Position numbers and translations under genes: made by a program. Shown here in pieces: positions 41,258-50,621 of a stretch of DNA of 64,000 bases. How positions within the stretch are numbered: the first letter of the stretch is position 1; each line of letters starts with the position of its first letter. The notes beneath the pieces were generated by a model. That model did not search any database. It saw only the letters and a list, made by a program, of their open reading frames with translations, and was not told where the DNA came from. The DNA is from Chryseobacterium oranimense (lineage in GTDB: Bacteria; Bacteroidota; Bacteroidia; Flavobacteriales; Weeksellaceae), in contig NZ_CP104203.1 in assembly GCF_025244725.1 (NCBI RefSeq), forward strand, positions 3,410,001 through 3,474,000. The letters run 5' to 3'.

Positions 41258-42751
41258 TTATAAGAATTTATTTTCTACCAATATCCAGAGTCTCTGGGCA
41301 TATTCATCTACTTTACTCCACTTTCTTTCATAATAAAGATCGCTGAGATATTCTTTTGCTTCTTCCAGATTTCTGAATCCGTTCAGGCGGGCCACTGTTT
41401 CGTTAAGGTCCGACTGGCTTCCTCCAAACAGCATTTTTGAAAAAGCAATCCTGTCATTCAGATCCAGTCTGAACTCAGGTTTTACCTTATCAGCCTCCAT
41501 AAAATTGGTAGGAATATTTGTTTTTAGGATACTTCCTGTGTCTTCTTTAACTTCAGGTGCCGGTTTTTCCTTAGGAACCTCTCGTTCAAGAGGATCATCA
41601 TCAAAAAGGCTTTGTACAGCCTTCAAACCTTTGATATTGGCCAGTTTTATTTTTTTCTCCCGCTGATAAGCATCCAGATCTTCAAAGCTTTCATCAGAAG
41701 CATGTTTTTCTTTTTCCGAAAGAGGTTTGTCTATTTCAACGATTTTTCTTCTGTCATACACTTCTGCCAGGATCGTTTCCTCTTTTTCTTCAGAAGGAAA
41801 TTCGTGTTTTATTTCACTCAGTATTCCTTCCACATTGGATGTTTCCGTAAGCATTTCTCCCTGGTCGATGTTGACGCTGTTCACCATAAACTGGTCTTCA
41901 TTTTCCTCGATCAGTATTTCGTCCTCCAGCATCTCAGGATCGAATATGCTTGGAATTCTTTCCGTCTGTTCTTTGGAATTATCTTTAGCCTCATGATGGG
42001 TTGGTTCTTCTTTCAGCAGGTCATTTGAAGGAATTGTTTCATGTGAAACCATCTCTTCATCTTCGTCAATTTCATTAAGTTGATTATTAAAAACCGCCTC
42101 CTCTTCTGTCAGTTCATTGACAAATAAATCTTCATTCAGATCTTCATCATTATCCGGTTTTGCATCTGCTAGAATTCTCTCTTCATCAATAAAGCTGAAG
42201 ACTTTTTCACTGGCATTGAAAGTTTCGTTTTCATCAATTTCATTCAGCTGGTTATTGAAAACTGCTTCTTCTTCCGTAACGTCGTTGTGAGAAGTCTTTT
42301 CCTGAACAGCCGTTTCCTGTCCATAGTTTTCTTCAGCAAAGCTGACAATATTTTCGTGGAATTCATTTTCTACGATCTCATCAAGCTGATGATTAAATTT
42401 TTCCTCTTCATCTGCTGATGTCCCTGAATAATTTTCATTTTCATTTTCATCAATCTCATTAAACTCATTATTGAAAATAGCCTCTTCTTCCGTTACTTCA
42501 TGATGAGACTCATGTACATCGTCCGAACTTAAAGAAACATACTGATGGTCTGTATTCTGCTGTACGTGGTCTGTAATAAAATACTCGATATTTTTTTCAA
42601 GAAGCCTTAAAAAAGAGATCCTGTTCGCAAGCTCATCCACAAGATCCTGCTTGGAAAGTAATTCGTCTACATTGTTTATTTTCTCCAAAATATCGATGAT
42701 ATTTTTGGATTCAAAAAAAATTTTTTCCTTTAAATCTTGGATGTTCTGCAT
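41258..42751 (-). CDS. Acidic protein with a repeated EEAVFNNQLNEID motif
   Basis: A 497-residue protein of unknown function in three parts. Residues 1-65 are a predicted coiled coil. Residues about 70-240 contain a sixteen-residue acidic motif, EEAVFNNQLNEIDENE or close variants, at least four times with spacers of variable length. The C-terminal ~75 residues (FRLDLNDRIAFSKMLFGGSQ, then EYLSDLYYERKW) look folded and conserved. It begins the rsmI/WG operon and is divergent from tdk. No signal peptide; likely cytoplasmic. Confidence 0.75.
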   Translation of the reverse strand: MQNIQDLKEKIFFESKNIIDILEKINNVDELLSKQDLVDELANRISFLRLLEKNIEYFITDHVQQNTDHQYVSLSSDDVHESHHEVTEEEAIFNNEFNEIDENENENYSGTSADEEEKFNHQLDEIVENEFHENIVSFAEENYGQETAVQEKTSHNDVTEEEAVFNNQLNEIDENETFNASEKVFSFIDEERILADAKPDNDEDLNEDLFVNELTEEEAVFNNQLNEIDEDEEMVSHETIPSNDLLKEEPTHHEAKDNSKEQTERIPSIFDPEMLEDEILIEENEDQFMVNSVNIDQGEMLTETSNVEGILSEIKHEFPSEEKEETILAEVYDRRKIVEIDKPLSEKEKHASDESFEDLDAYQREKKIKLANIKGLKAVQSLFDDDPLEREVPKEKPAPEVKEDTGSILKTNIPTNFMEADKVKPEFRLDLNDRIAFSKMLFGGSQSDLNETVARLNGFRNLEEAKEYLSDLYYERKWSKVDEYAQRLWILVENKFL

Positions 42752-42775
42752 AATAAGAATCTTATTAAAATTGCT

Positions 42776-42783
42776 TACTTTTG
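42776..42783 (+). promoter_or_regulatory. -7 box of the tdk promoter
   Basis: TACTTTTG matches TAnnTTTG, 29 bases upstream of the tdk ATG. A -33 TTG is not evident at the proper spacing. Confidence 0.45.
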
Positions 42784-42812
42784 ATCTTAAAAATATACGG
42801 CTAATTTAACAA

Positions 42813-43403
42813 ATGTTTTTAGAAAATACAATTAATCATTCCAAACAAAGTGGTTGGATGGAAGTTATTTGTGGCTCTATGTTTTCCGGAAAAACCGAAG
42901 AGTTGATCCGGAGATTACGCAGAGCAGAAATGGCAGGACAGAATGTGGAGATTTTTAAACCGAGACTGGATATACGATATTCCGAAGAGGACGTCGTTTC
43001 TCACAATCAGAACAAGATCCGGAGTACGGCAGTAGATAATCCCAATGAAATTCTCCTGCTGGCTTCCAACTGCGATGTGGTGGGAATAGATGAAGCACAG
43101 TTTTTTGATGAAAGCATTGTTGATATTGCCAATCAGCTTGCCAACAGCGGCATAAGAGTAGTGATAGCAGGCCTCGATATGGATTTCCTGGGACGTCCTT
43201 TCGGGCCCATGCCCAATCTGATGGCTACTGCAGAATATGTTACAAAAGTGCATGCTATTTGCAAGAGAACTGGTAATCTGGCCAATTATTCGATGAGAAC
43301 TTCACAGGGAAATGATCTGGTAGAACTAGGCGAAACCGAAAGCTATGAAGCTGTAAGCCGCCGTGTTTTTATTGACGAAGTACTTTTAAAAAAGAAAAAA
43401 TAA
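42813..43403 (+). CDS. tdk: Thymidine kinase
   Basis: Phosphorylates thymidine for salvage. P-loop GSMFSGKTEELIRRL near residue 22, catalytic DEAQFF near 94 and the C-terminal lasso region. E. coli-type TK has two CxxC pairs that bind zinc; here the first is reduced to HAICKRTGN with one cysteine and the second (YEAVSRRVF) has none, so the zinc site is lost, as I believe is usual in Flavobacteriia. 196 residues, full length otherwise. Confidence 0.94.
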   Translation: MFLENTINHSKQSGWMEVICGSMFSGKTEELIRRLRRAEMAGQNVEIFKPRLDIRYSEEDVVSHNQNKIRSTAVDNPNEILLLASNCDVVGIDEAQFFDESIVDIANQLANSGIRVVIAGLDMDFLGRPFGPMPNLMATAEYVTKVHAICKRTGNLANYSMRTSQGNDLVELGETESYEAVSRRVFIDEVLLKKKK

Positions 43404-43471
43404 AACCGATTTATAAAACGGTAAAAACAAAATCACAAAACGGCAGGATTGTCCGTTACTCAAAATAAAGC

Positions 43472-43481
43472 AGAAGGAGGT
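43472..43481 (+). promoter_or_regulatory. Unusually strong Shine-Dalgarno sequence before murF-alr
   Basis: AGAAGGAGGT ends 4 bases before the ATG at 43486. It is close to the perfect anti-16S complement; I did not see another of this strength in front of the genes of this window, where Bacteroidetes genes generally lack such sites. Confidence 0.65.
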
Positions 43482-43485
43482 ACCA

Positions 43486-45933
43486 ATGAACTATACAGTA
43501 AAACAAATTGCAGAGATCACCAGTGCGAAAATCATTGGAGACGAAAACCTGTTGATCAGAAATATAGCATTTGACAGCAGGATTATCTATTCAACGAAGA
43601 ACACGGCATTTATTGCGATCAATACGCATAAGAATTCCGGTGAGAAATTCATTGAATCTGCAGTGGACCGAGGTATTGATGTGATTATTTCCGAACATCA
43701 GGATCCCAGGTTTGAACATATTACTTGGATCATTGTTGACAATTCGATAGATTTTCTTCAGAAATTAGCTCAATATCATTTCGAACATTCTCAACTGAAA
43801 TCTATCGGAATTACAGGAAGTAACGGAAAAACCATCTTAAAGGAATGGCTTTATCAATGTCTGTGGAATGAATTCCCGACTGTAAAAAGCCCGAAGAGTT
43901 TTAATTCCCAGATCGGTCTTCCGCTTTCCCTGCTTCAGATCAACAGCTCTTATGAACTTGGAATCTTTGAAGTAGGAATTTCAAAGCCTCACGAGATGGA
44001 AAAGCTGGAAAGCATATTCCATCCGCAAATCGGCCTTCTAACTCATATTGGGAATGCCCATGCAGCCAATTTTCAATCTGAAGATGAGCTGATCGATGAA
44101 AAAATAAAACTTTTTAAAGCTTCTGAAGTCATCATTTACAATGGTGATAATTCATTGGTTAGCAAAAAAATAAAGGAATTATATTCAACCAAAAAATTAA
44201 TCTCTTACGGTCTTAAGAAAGACAATCAGGTTTTCATTAAAGAAGATGTTTCTAAGGATGAAAAAATAACGGTCGTTTATTTTGACGAAGAGATCTCCTT
44301 TCCTGTTCACCAGAGAGACGAAGCTACGCTCACCAATGCCCTGGCGTTGATTACGGTTTTAAAGGAGCTGAAAATTGATAATTTGAAAATTATTGAAAAG
44401 ATCAATTCTTTAAAAGCTGTAGAGATGCGTCTGGAAGCTATTGAAGGAATTAAAAACAATATTGTTATCAATGATTCTTTTAATCTGGATCTGGATTCCC
44501 TGAAAACAGCCCTACAATTTTTAAATGAATACAATAAGCCTAAGAAATCTTTGGTATTGACGGATATTGTTGGGGTAAATTCCAATTCTAAAGAACTGTA
44601 CGAGGAAGTTTCCGAGCTGGTGAATGACCAGAATTTTGACTCTGTATTCCTGATCGGTGATGAAATATCAAAGTTCAGTGAATTATTTAAAGCTAAAACT
44701 TCCACTTTTGTCAGCACTCAGGAATTAATTGAAAGTAAGCGACTTACCGAAATAGAAAACCAGATTGTTCTCCTCAAAGGAGCAAGGAAATTTGAGATTG
44801 AAAAACTTAAAGATATCCTTGAACTCAGAAAGCATGACACTGTTCTGGAAATCAACCTGAATGCTATTCTTCATAACATCAATTATCATAAATCCCTGCT
44901 GAAACCGGGAACCAAAATGATGGCCATGGTAAAGGCAAATGCTTATGGACTGGGAAGCTATGAAATTTCTGAATTCCTGCAGCATCACCATATTGATTAT
45001 CTGGGTGTTGCTTATGCTGATGAGGGTGTAGAGTTGCGCAAAAAAGGGATCACTACCCCTATTGTGGTGATGAACCCTGAACAGCACAGCTACGAAGCCA
45101 TTATTGAATATAACCTGGAACCGGAAATTTACAGTTTCAGAGTTTTGGAATTATTCTACGAAGCGGTACAGAAATCAGGCTACGATAAAAAATACCCGAT
45201 CCACATTAAACTGGAGACTGGCATGCACCGTCTTGGTTTTAAAGATTTTGAATTGGATGAGCTAAACGAAACTTTAGGCCATAAAAACGTAAAAGTTCAG
45301 AGTTTATTCAGCCACTTATCCTCTTCTGATATGCCAGAAGAGAAGGAATTTACCTACAGACAGTTGGAAGTCTTCGAAAAAAACTCTTCTTACCTGATTG
45401 AAAAGCTGGGCTACACTCCCATCCGCCATATTCTTAATTCTTCAGGAATAACAAGCTACACGGAACATCAGTATGACATGGTAAGAATAGGGATCGGAAT
45501 GCTTGGAGAATCACCAAATAGTGAAATACAAAAACAACTTCAGTCTGTGGTAAGTTTTAAAACCGTAATTTCACAGATATCTACAGTTGGCACCGGCGAA
45601 TCTGTCGGATACAGCAGAAAATATAAGCCCGATCATGCAGCTAAGATTGCCACAATTCCTGTAGGATATGCAGACGGAATCCCAAGACTGATCGGAAATC
45701 AGGTGGGAAATGTAGGCGTTCACAAAGTACTGGCTCCTATTGTCGGAAATATCTGCATGGATATGATGATGATCAATGTAGACCAGATACCTAATGTAAA
45801 GGAAGGTGACACTGTTACCGTTTTTAATGCAAAACCAAGTTTAAAAGAATTCGCAGGCTACTGCAAAACTATAACCTATGAAGTGTTAACCTCCATTTCG
45901 CCCCGGGTGAAACGGATTTATATAAAAGACTAG
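43486..45933 (+). CDS. murF-alr: Bifunctional MurF / alanine racemase
   Basis: An 815-residue fusion. The N-terminal MurF half (to about residue 455) adds D-Ala-D-Ala to UDP-MurNAc-tripeptide; its P-loop GITGSNGKTILKEW is near residue 108. The C-terminal half is a PLP alanine racemase with the PLP lysine at about residue 483 in MAMVKANAYGLG and the catalytic tyrosine in SVGYSRKY. The fusion links D-Ala supply with its use in peptidoglycan synthesis and is known in Bacteroidetes. It has its own strong ribosome site and is followed after 2 bases by the patatin gene. Confidence 0.94.
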   Translation: MNYTVKQIAEITSAKIIGDENLLIRNIAFDSRIIYSTKNTAFIAINTHKNSGEKFIESAVDRGIDVIISEHQDPRFEHITWIIVDNSIDFLQKLAQYHFEHSQLKSIGITGSNGKTILKEWLYQCLWNEFPTVKSPKSFNSQIGLPLSLLQINSSYELGIFEVGISKPHEMEKLESIFHPQIGLLTHIGNAHAANFQSEDELIDEKIKLFKASEVIIYNGDNSLVSKKIKELYSTKKLISYGLKKDNQVFIKEDVSKDEKITVVYFDEEISFPVHQRDEATLTNALALITVLKELKIDNLKIIEKINSLKAVEMRLEAIEGIKNNIVINDSFNLDLDSLKTALQFLNEYNKPKKSLVLTDIVGVNSNSKELYEEVSELVNDQNFDSVFLIGDEISKFSELFKAKTSTFVSTQELIESKRLTEIENQIVLLKGARKFEIEKLKDILELRKHDTVLEINLNAILHNINYHKSLLKPGTKMMAMVKANAYGLGSYEISEFLQHHHIDYLGVAYADEGVELRKKGITTPIVVMNPEQHSYEAIIEYNLEPEIYSFRVLELFYEAVQKSGYDKKYPIHIKLETGMHRLGFKDFELDELNETLGHKNVKVQSLFSHLSSSDMPEEKEFTYRQLEVFEKNSSYLIEKLGYTPIRHILNSSGITSYTEHQYDMVRIGIGMLGESPNSEIQKQLQSVVSFKTVISQISTVGTGESVGYSRKYKPDHAAKIATIPVGYADGIPRLIGNQVGNVGVHKVLAPIVGNICMDMMMINVDQIPNVKEGDTVTVFNAKPSLKEFAGYCKTITYEVLTSISPRVKRIYIKD

Positions 45934-45935
45934 TT

Positions 45936-48092
45936 ATGAGAAAACTCCTGATCCTTCTCTTCGTATTTCAATTCCTTATGATCCATTCTCAAGTGAAAAA
46001 GGATCTGGTCATACCAAAAAATCCAAGAATAGGTCTTTCACTTGCGGGTGGCGGCGCCAAAGGATTTTCTCATGTCGGGGTACTGAAAGTATTGGATTCA
46101 TTGGGAGTAAAGGTCGATTATATCTCCGGAACCAGTATGGGTGCCATCGTAGGTGGATTATATGCTTCAGGATATTCGGGGAAAGAAATAGAAAAGATTG
46201 TAATGGATACGGATTTCTATTCTCTCATCATGGATCCGAAATCCAGGCAGGAATCTTCTTTCTTCAATAAATCGGTAGATAAATATCTTCTTTCCATTCC
46301 TTTAAAGAACGGAAAAATATCCCTACCCTCTTCCATAAGCTCGGGCCAGAGAAATGTATATCTTCTGAAGGAACTTTTCAAAAATGTTTCGAACATTGAT
46401 GATTTCTCCAAATTACCAATTCCTTTCATGTGTGTTGCCACCAATCTGGAAAGCGGGAATATGGAAATTTTCGAAAAAGGAGATCTTGTACAGTCCATTA
46501 TGGCAAGTTCAGCATTTCCATCCCTTATGGATCCCGTTAAAATTGGTGACAGTATTTATATAGATGGGGCCATGACCGTCAATTATCCTTCAAAGCCGTT
46601 AAAGGACAAAGGAATCGATATCGTGATCGGTGTGGACCTTAACCAGGATTTATCGAAAAGAGAGGATTTAAACAATATTATTTCAATTCTGAACCAGGTT
46701 ATTGATTTCGGAATCAAAAGAGATACGAAAAAACAGTACAAATACACAGATATTAATATCAAGCCGGATTTGAAAGGCATGACCGCAACCAGCTATGATG
46801 ATAAGAAAAAAATTCTTGACAGCGGGTATGCAGAAGGGAAAAAATATGCTGCGGTATTGGATCAGCTTCCAAAACGCCAGTTTGACCGTCTTAGAGAGCG
46901 CGTAAATCCAATATATTCCAACGTATATAAGATTGACAGTATTTCCCTGGATGGAGGCCGTATTTATGGTAAAAACTATGTCCTGGGGAAAATGGCTCTC
47001 CGCCTCCCTTCTATGCAAACTTACGGCTCCATCAACAAAAAAATAGATAAGCTGGTGGCTACCAATAATTATCGTTTTATCAATTATGACATTATTCCCG
47101 AAAATGACGCCAATTATCTTAAACTGTACGTTACGGAAGATGAAGCGCGCCATTTCCTGAAAGTGGGACTGCATTATGATGAAGTATTTAAGACTGGGTT
47201 GCTTCTGAATTATTCAGGAAAACGTCTTTTATTCAAAAATTCAAACCTGTCACTCGACGTGGTTGTAGGCGACAAGCCCAGATACTATCTGAATTATTTT
47301 ATAGATAATGGATATATTCCGGGTTTTGGTATTTATTCTTCCGGAATGAGCTTTGACCTGAAAAATGTCGACAATAATGTGGTTGATAAATGGGAATGGT
47401 TCAGAAATGAAGCTTTTATACAGTCTGTATGGAGGGATAAATTTGCAATCGGAGGAGGAATCAGCCACGATTATTTCGGGGCAGAAATAAATGGTGTGCA
47501 TGAAAGGTATATGAGATTTTTAAACCCTTATGTATTTTTAAAAAGCGATACCCAGAATGATAAAGATTTTCCTTCCAGAGGTATTTACATTAATGCTGAA
47601 GGAAAAGTAGTAGATCTTTTGAAATCTGAGGTTGAAAAGAGAATTATCCAGGTTAAAGCTGATATCAGGCTGAATGTTCCAATTTCCAAGCAGTTTTCCT
47701 ACCGTCTTAACCTCTACGGAGGAATTACAATAGGGGACGATCTGCCGGAATTTTACCAATACAGATTGGGAGGAATTTTTGAACAGAATATAGTTAACTT
47801 CAGGAGTTTCGGAGGGTTTTATTTTGCACAGCTTAATACCAATAACGTCATCCTTATCTCTAATGATATTCAGTTTAAATTCAATAAAAACTACTTCCTG
47901 AGCGGAAATTTCAGCTTTGCTAACCTTTCGGACGATATCAACTTCGAAGATACAGTTAAAGTAAATTATAGCTCAATAGGGCTTACGGCTGGATACAAAT
48001 CTCCATTCGGGCAGATTAAAATTAACTTTAGCCATTCACTTAAAAACAATCAAAAAGGCATATTCAGTGTTATTTTAGGACACTGGTTTTAA
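45936..48092 (+). CDS. Patatin-like phospholipase with C-terminal outer-membrane barrel
   Basis: A 718-residue exported protein. Signal peptide to about residue 19 (LLILLFVFQFLMIHSQ). The patatin domain has the oxyanion loop LAGGGAKGFSHVG, the nucleophile serine in GTSMGAIVGG, and the catalytic Asp in IDGAMTVNYP. A POTRA-like link and a Tyr/Asn-rich barrel follow, ending in FSVILGHWF with a terminal Phe as in BamA-type proteins (PlpD architecture). It is translated from the murF-alr transcript. The substrate is probably phospholipid. Confidence 0.92.
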   Translation: MRKLLILLFVFQFLMIHSQVKKDLVIPKNPRIGLSLAGGGAKGFSHVGVLKVLDSLGVKVDYISGTSMGAIVGGLYASGYSGKEIEKIVMDTDFYSLIMDPKSRQESSFFNKSVDKYLLSIPLKNGKISLPSSISSGQRNVYLLKELFKNVSNIDDFSKLPIPFMCVATNLESGNMEIFEKGDLVQSIMASSAFPSLMDPVKIGDSIYIDGAMTVNYPSKPLKDKGIDIVIGVDLNQDLSKREDLNNIISILNQVIDFGIKRDTKKQYKYTDINIKPDLKGMTATSYDDKKKILDSGYAEGKKYAAVLDQLPKRQFDRLRERVNPIYSNVYKIDSISLDGGRIYGKNYVLGKMALRLPSMQTYGSINKKIDKLVATNNYRFINYDIIPENDANYLKLYVTEDEARHFLKVGLHYDEVFKTGLLLNYSGKRLLFKNSNLSLDVVVGDKPRYYLNYFIDNGYIPGFGIYSSGMSFDLKNVDNNVVDKWEWFRNEAFIQSVWRDKFAIGGGISHDYFGAEINGVHERYMRFLNPYVFLKSDTQNDKDFPSRGIYINAEGKVVDLLKSEVEKRIIQVKADIRLNVPISKQFSYRLNLYGGITIGDDLPEFYQYRLGGIFEQNIVNFRSFGGFYFAQLNTNNVILISNDIQFKFNKNYFLSGNFSFANLSDDINFEDTVKVNYSSIGLTAGYKSPFGQIKINFSHSLKNNQKGIFSVILGHWF

Positions 48093-48096
48093 TACA

Positions 48097-48516
48097 ATGA
48101 TACAATTCTTTTACGAAAACTTAGAGGAATCTGTGAATACAGATTACAAAAAATGGCTGGAAGATATTATTCTTTCAGAAGAAAAAAAACCGGGCGAAAT
48201 CAATTATATTTTCTGTGATGACGAATATCTGCTGAAGATTAATCAGGATTATCTGCAACATGATTATTATACCGACATCATCACTTTCGATTATGTAAAA
48301 GGCAAAACAATAAGCGGAGAGATTTTCGTATCTTTGCAGCGAATTTCGGACAACGCTTCTACCCTTTCCAGAGATTACGAGGAAGAACTGAAAAGAGTCC
48401 TCGCCCATGGAATCCTTCACCTGGCAGGGTACAAGGATAAGACGGAAGAAGAAGAGAAAGAGATGCGAAGAATGGAAGATTTATATCTGGCTAAGTTTAA
48501 GGAAACAAATCCTTAA
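48097..48516 (+). CDS. ybeY: rRNA maturation endoribonuclease YbeY
   Basis: Zinc endoribonuclease for 16S rRNA 3' maturation and ribosome quality control. The zinc motif reads LAHGILHLAGYKDKT: the first two histidines match HGxLHLxGYxH, while the third ligand position holds Asp instead of His, which I believe is general in Bacteroidetes. 139 residues, full length. It starts 4 bases after the patatin gene. Confidence 0.93.
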   Translation: MIQFFYENLEESVNTDYKKWLEDIILSEEKKPGEINYIFCDDEYLLKINQDYLQHDYYTDIITFDYVKGKTISGEIFVSLQRISDNASTLSRDYEEELKRVLAHGILHLAGYKDKTEEEEKEMRRMEDLYLAKFKETNP

Positions 48517-48603
48517 TAAATTGAAGAACTACTTAAAGAACAATCCGTAAAGTACTCAATTATAGCTAGTATAAAAGCTCACCTGGAGCGCATTCTTCAA
48601 AAA

Positions 48604-48619
48604 TGTTTCACGTGAAACA
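48604..48619. promoter_or_regulatory. parS centromere site upstream of mnmG
   Basis: TGTTTCACGTGAAACA is a perfect 16-bp palindrome that equals the bacterial parS consensus bound by ParB; the dyad extends to 20 bp (48602-48621). It lies in the gap between ybeY and mnmG. Confidence 0.9.
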
Positions 48620-48667
48620 TTCATGGAAAATAGTAAAAAATAATAGCTTTAAATAAGCAACATAAAA

Positions 48668-50530
48668 ATGATTTCAGAAATATACGACGTAATTGTAGTA
48701 GGTGCCGGACATGCAGGATGTGAAGCTGCAGCCGCCGCTGCGAACCTAGGTTCAAAGACCCTGCTTGTTACAATGAATATGCAGACCATCGGACAGATGA
48801 GCTGCAACCCGGCCATGGGAGGAATCGCAAAAGGACAGATCGTAAGAGAAATTGATGCTATGGGAGGATACTCCGGAATTGTAGCCGATAAATCTGCCAT
48901 CCAGTTCAAAATGCTGAACCTTTCAAAAGGTCCCGCTATGTGGTCTCCAAGAACCCAAAATGACAGAATGCTTTTTGCCGAAGAATGGAGACTTGCATTA
49001 GAGAATACACCCAATCTTGATTTTTTTCAGGATATGGTGAAGCAGCTTATTGTAGAAAATAATAAGGTAACCGGAGTTATTACTTCTTTGGGAATTGAAA
49101 TAAAAGCTAAATCCGTAGTTCTTACCAACGGAACCTTTTTGAACGGATTGATACATGTTGGAGATAAACAATTAGGCGGAGGAAGAATGGGTGAACCAAG
49201 AGCTTTTGGAATTACCGAGCAACTTGTAAGTTTAGGTTTTGAAGCCGGAAGAATGAAAACAGGAACCCCTCCCCGTGTGGACGGAAGAAGCCTGGATTAT
49301 TCAAAAATGGAAGAACAGAAAGGAGATGAAAATCCTCAAAAGTTCAGCTATATGGATACCCCTAAATTAACAAAACAATTAAGCTGTCATATTGTATACA
49401 CCAACGAAACGGTTCACGATATTTTGCGTGAAGGTTTCGACAGAAGCCCAATGTTTAACGGAACTATTCAGAGCTTAGGCCCAAGATACTGTCCAAGTAT
49501 TGAGGATAAGATCAACCGTTTTGCAGAGAGAACCAGACACCAGCTTTTCGTAGAACCGGAAGGTTGGAAAACTGTTGAGATCTATGTAAACGGATTCAGT
49601 TCATCTCTTCCGGAGGATGTACAAATCAAAGCTATGAAGCAAATTCCAGGATTTGAAAACGTAAAAGTTTTCCGTCCCGGTTATGCTATTGAATATGATT
49701 ACTTCCCTCCTACCCAATTAAAGCATACTTTAGAAACAAAATTGATTGATAATTTATATTTTGCAGGCCAGATCAATGGTACTACAGGCTATGAAGAAGC
49801 AGCCGGACAAGGACTAATTGCAGGGATCAATGCCCACAATAAAGTACATGATAAAGAAGATTTTATTCTAAACAGAGATGAAGCTTATATTGGCGTACTG
49901 ATTGATGATCTGATCACGAAAGGAACAGAAGAACCTTACAGAATGTTCACTTCCCGTGCAGAATACAGGCTTTTACTGAGACAGGATAATGCTGATATCA
50001 GACTTACGAAAAAAGCATTTGATCTCGGACTTGCAAAAGAAGACAGATTAAGAAAAGTTGAAACCAAAGTATCTAAAAGTCAGGAACTTGAAGAGTTTTT
50101 ACGAGAAACTTCTTTAAAACCAGGTATTATTAATCCTATACTGGAAACCATTGAAAGTAATCCTGTAGATCAGGCTTACAGAGCTTCACAATTTCTTACC
50201 AGACCTAATATTACCTTGGAAAAACTGGATTCAATTGATACCATCAGAGAGTTTTCTTCTCAATACGATGATGAAGTAAGAGAGCAGGCGGAGATCAATA
50301 TTAAATACAAAGGCTATATAGAAAAGGAAAAAGAAAATGTTGCCAAGCTTAATCGCTTAGAGAACATAAAAATTCCTGAAGACTTTGATTATAAAAGCCT
50401 TTCAAGTCTTTCTTCTGAAGCAAAACAAAAAATGTCTAATGTAAGACCTAAAACTATTGCACAGGCAGGAAGAATCAGTGGTGTTTCCCCGGCCGATATA
50501 AACGTTTTACTGGTCTATTTAGGACGTTAA
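48668..50530 (+). CDS. mnmG: tRNA uridine-5-carboxymethylaminomethyl modification enzyme
   Basis: With MnmE, installs the cmnm5 group on U34 of tRNAs, using FAD and a folate one-carbon unit. FAD-binding VVGAGHAGCEAAAAAA near residue 10, GGGRMGEPRAFG, the catalytic-cysteine region, and the C-terminal helical MnmE-interaction domain ending ISGVSPADINVLLVYL are all present. 620 residues is full length. Two parS sites bracket it, and gidA/mnmG is often close to the origin in bacteria. Confidence 0.96.
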   Translation: MISEIYDVIVVGAGHAGCEAAAAAANLGSKTLLVTMNMQTIGQMSCNPAMGGIAKGQIVREIDAMGGYSGIVADKSAIQFKMLNLSKGPAMWSPRTQNDRMLFAEEWRLALENTPNLDFFQDMVKQLIVENNKVTGVITSLGIEIKAKSVVLTNGTFLNGLIHVGDKQLGGGRMGEPRAFGITEQLVSLGFEAGRMKTGTPPRVDGRSLDYSKMEEQKGDENPQKFSYMDTPKLTKQLSCHIVYTNETVHDILREGFDRSPMFNGTIQSLGPRYCPSIEDKINRFAERTRHQLFVEPEGWKTVEIYVNGFSSSLPEDVQIKAMKQIPGFENVKVFRPGYAIEYDYFPPTQLKHTLETKLIDNLYFAGQINGTTGYEEAAGQGLIAGINAHNKVHDKEDFILNRDEAYIGVLIDDLITKGTEEPYRMFTSRAEYRLLLRQDNADIRLTKKAFDLGLAKEDRLRKVETKVSKSQELEEFLRETSLKPGIINPILETIESNPVDQAYRASQFLTRPNITLEKLDSIDTIREFSSQYDDEVREQAEINIKYKGYIEKEKENVAKLNRLENIKIPEDFDYKSLSSLSSEAKQKMSNVRPKTIAQAGRISGVSPADINVLLVYLGR

Positions 50531-50538
50531 ATCAAAAA

Positions 50539-50554
50539 TGTTTCACGTGAAACA
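50539..50554. promoter_or_regulatory. parS centromere site downstream of mnmG
   Basis: A second perfect TGTTTCACGTGAAACA, 8 bases after the mnmG stop codon. The dyad is perfect over 22 bp (50536-50557), longer than the upstream copy. The two sites are 1.9 kb apart. Confidence 0.9.
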
Positions 50555-50576
50555 TTTCTAAATTAAAAGCAAAAAT

Positions 50577-50621
50577 AAGGGCAATTATGAAAGTTTAATC
50601 CAATGTATAAATGCCCTTTTT
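50577..50621 (+). terminator. Probable terminator after mnmG
   Basis: AAGGGCAATT (50577-50586) pairs with AAATGCCCTT (50609-50618) at nine of ten positions across a long loop and is followed by T residues. It covers an upstream in-frame ATG (50611) of the methyltransferase, which therefore is unlikely to be its start. Confidence 0.55.
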
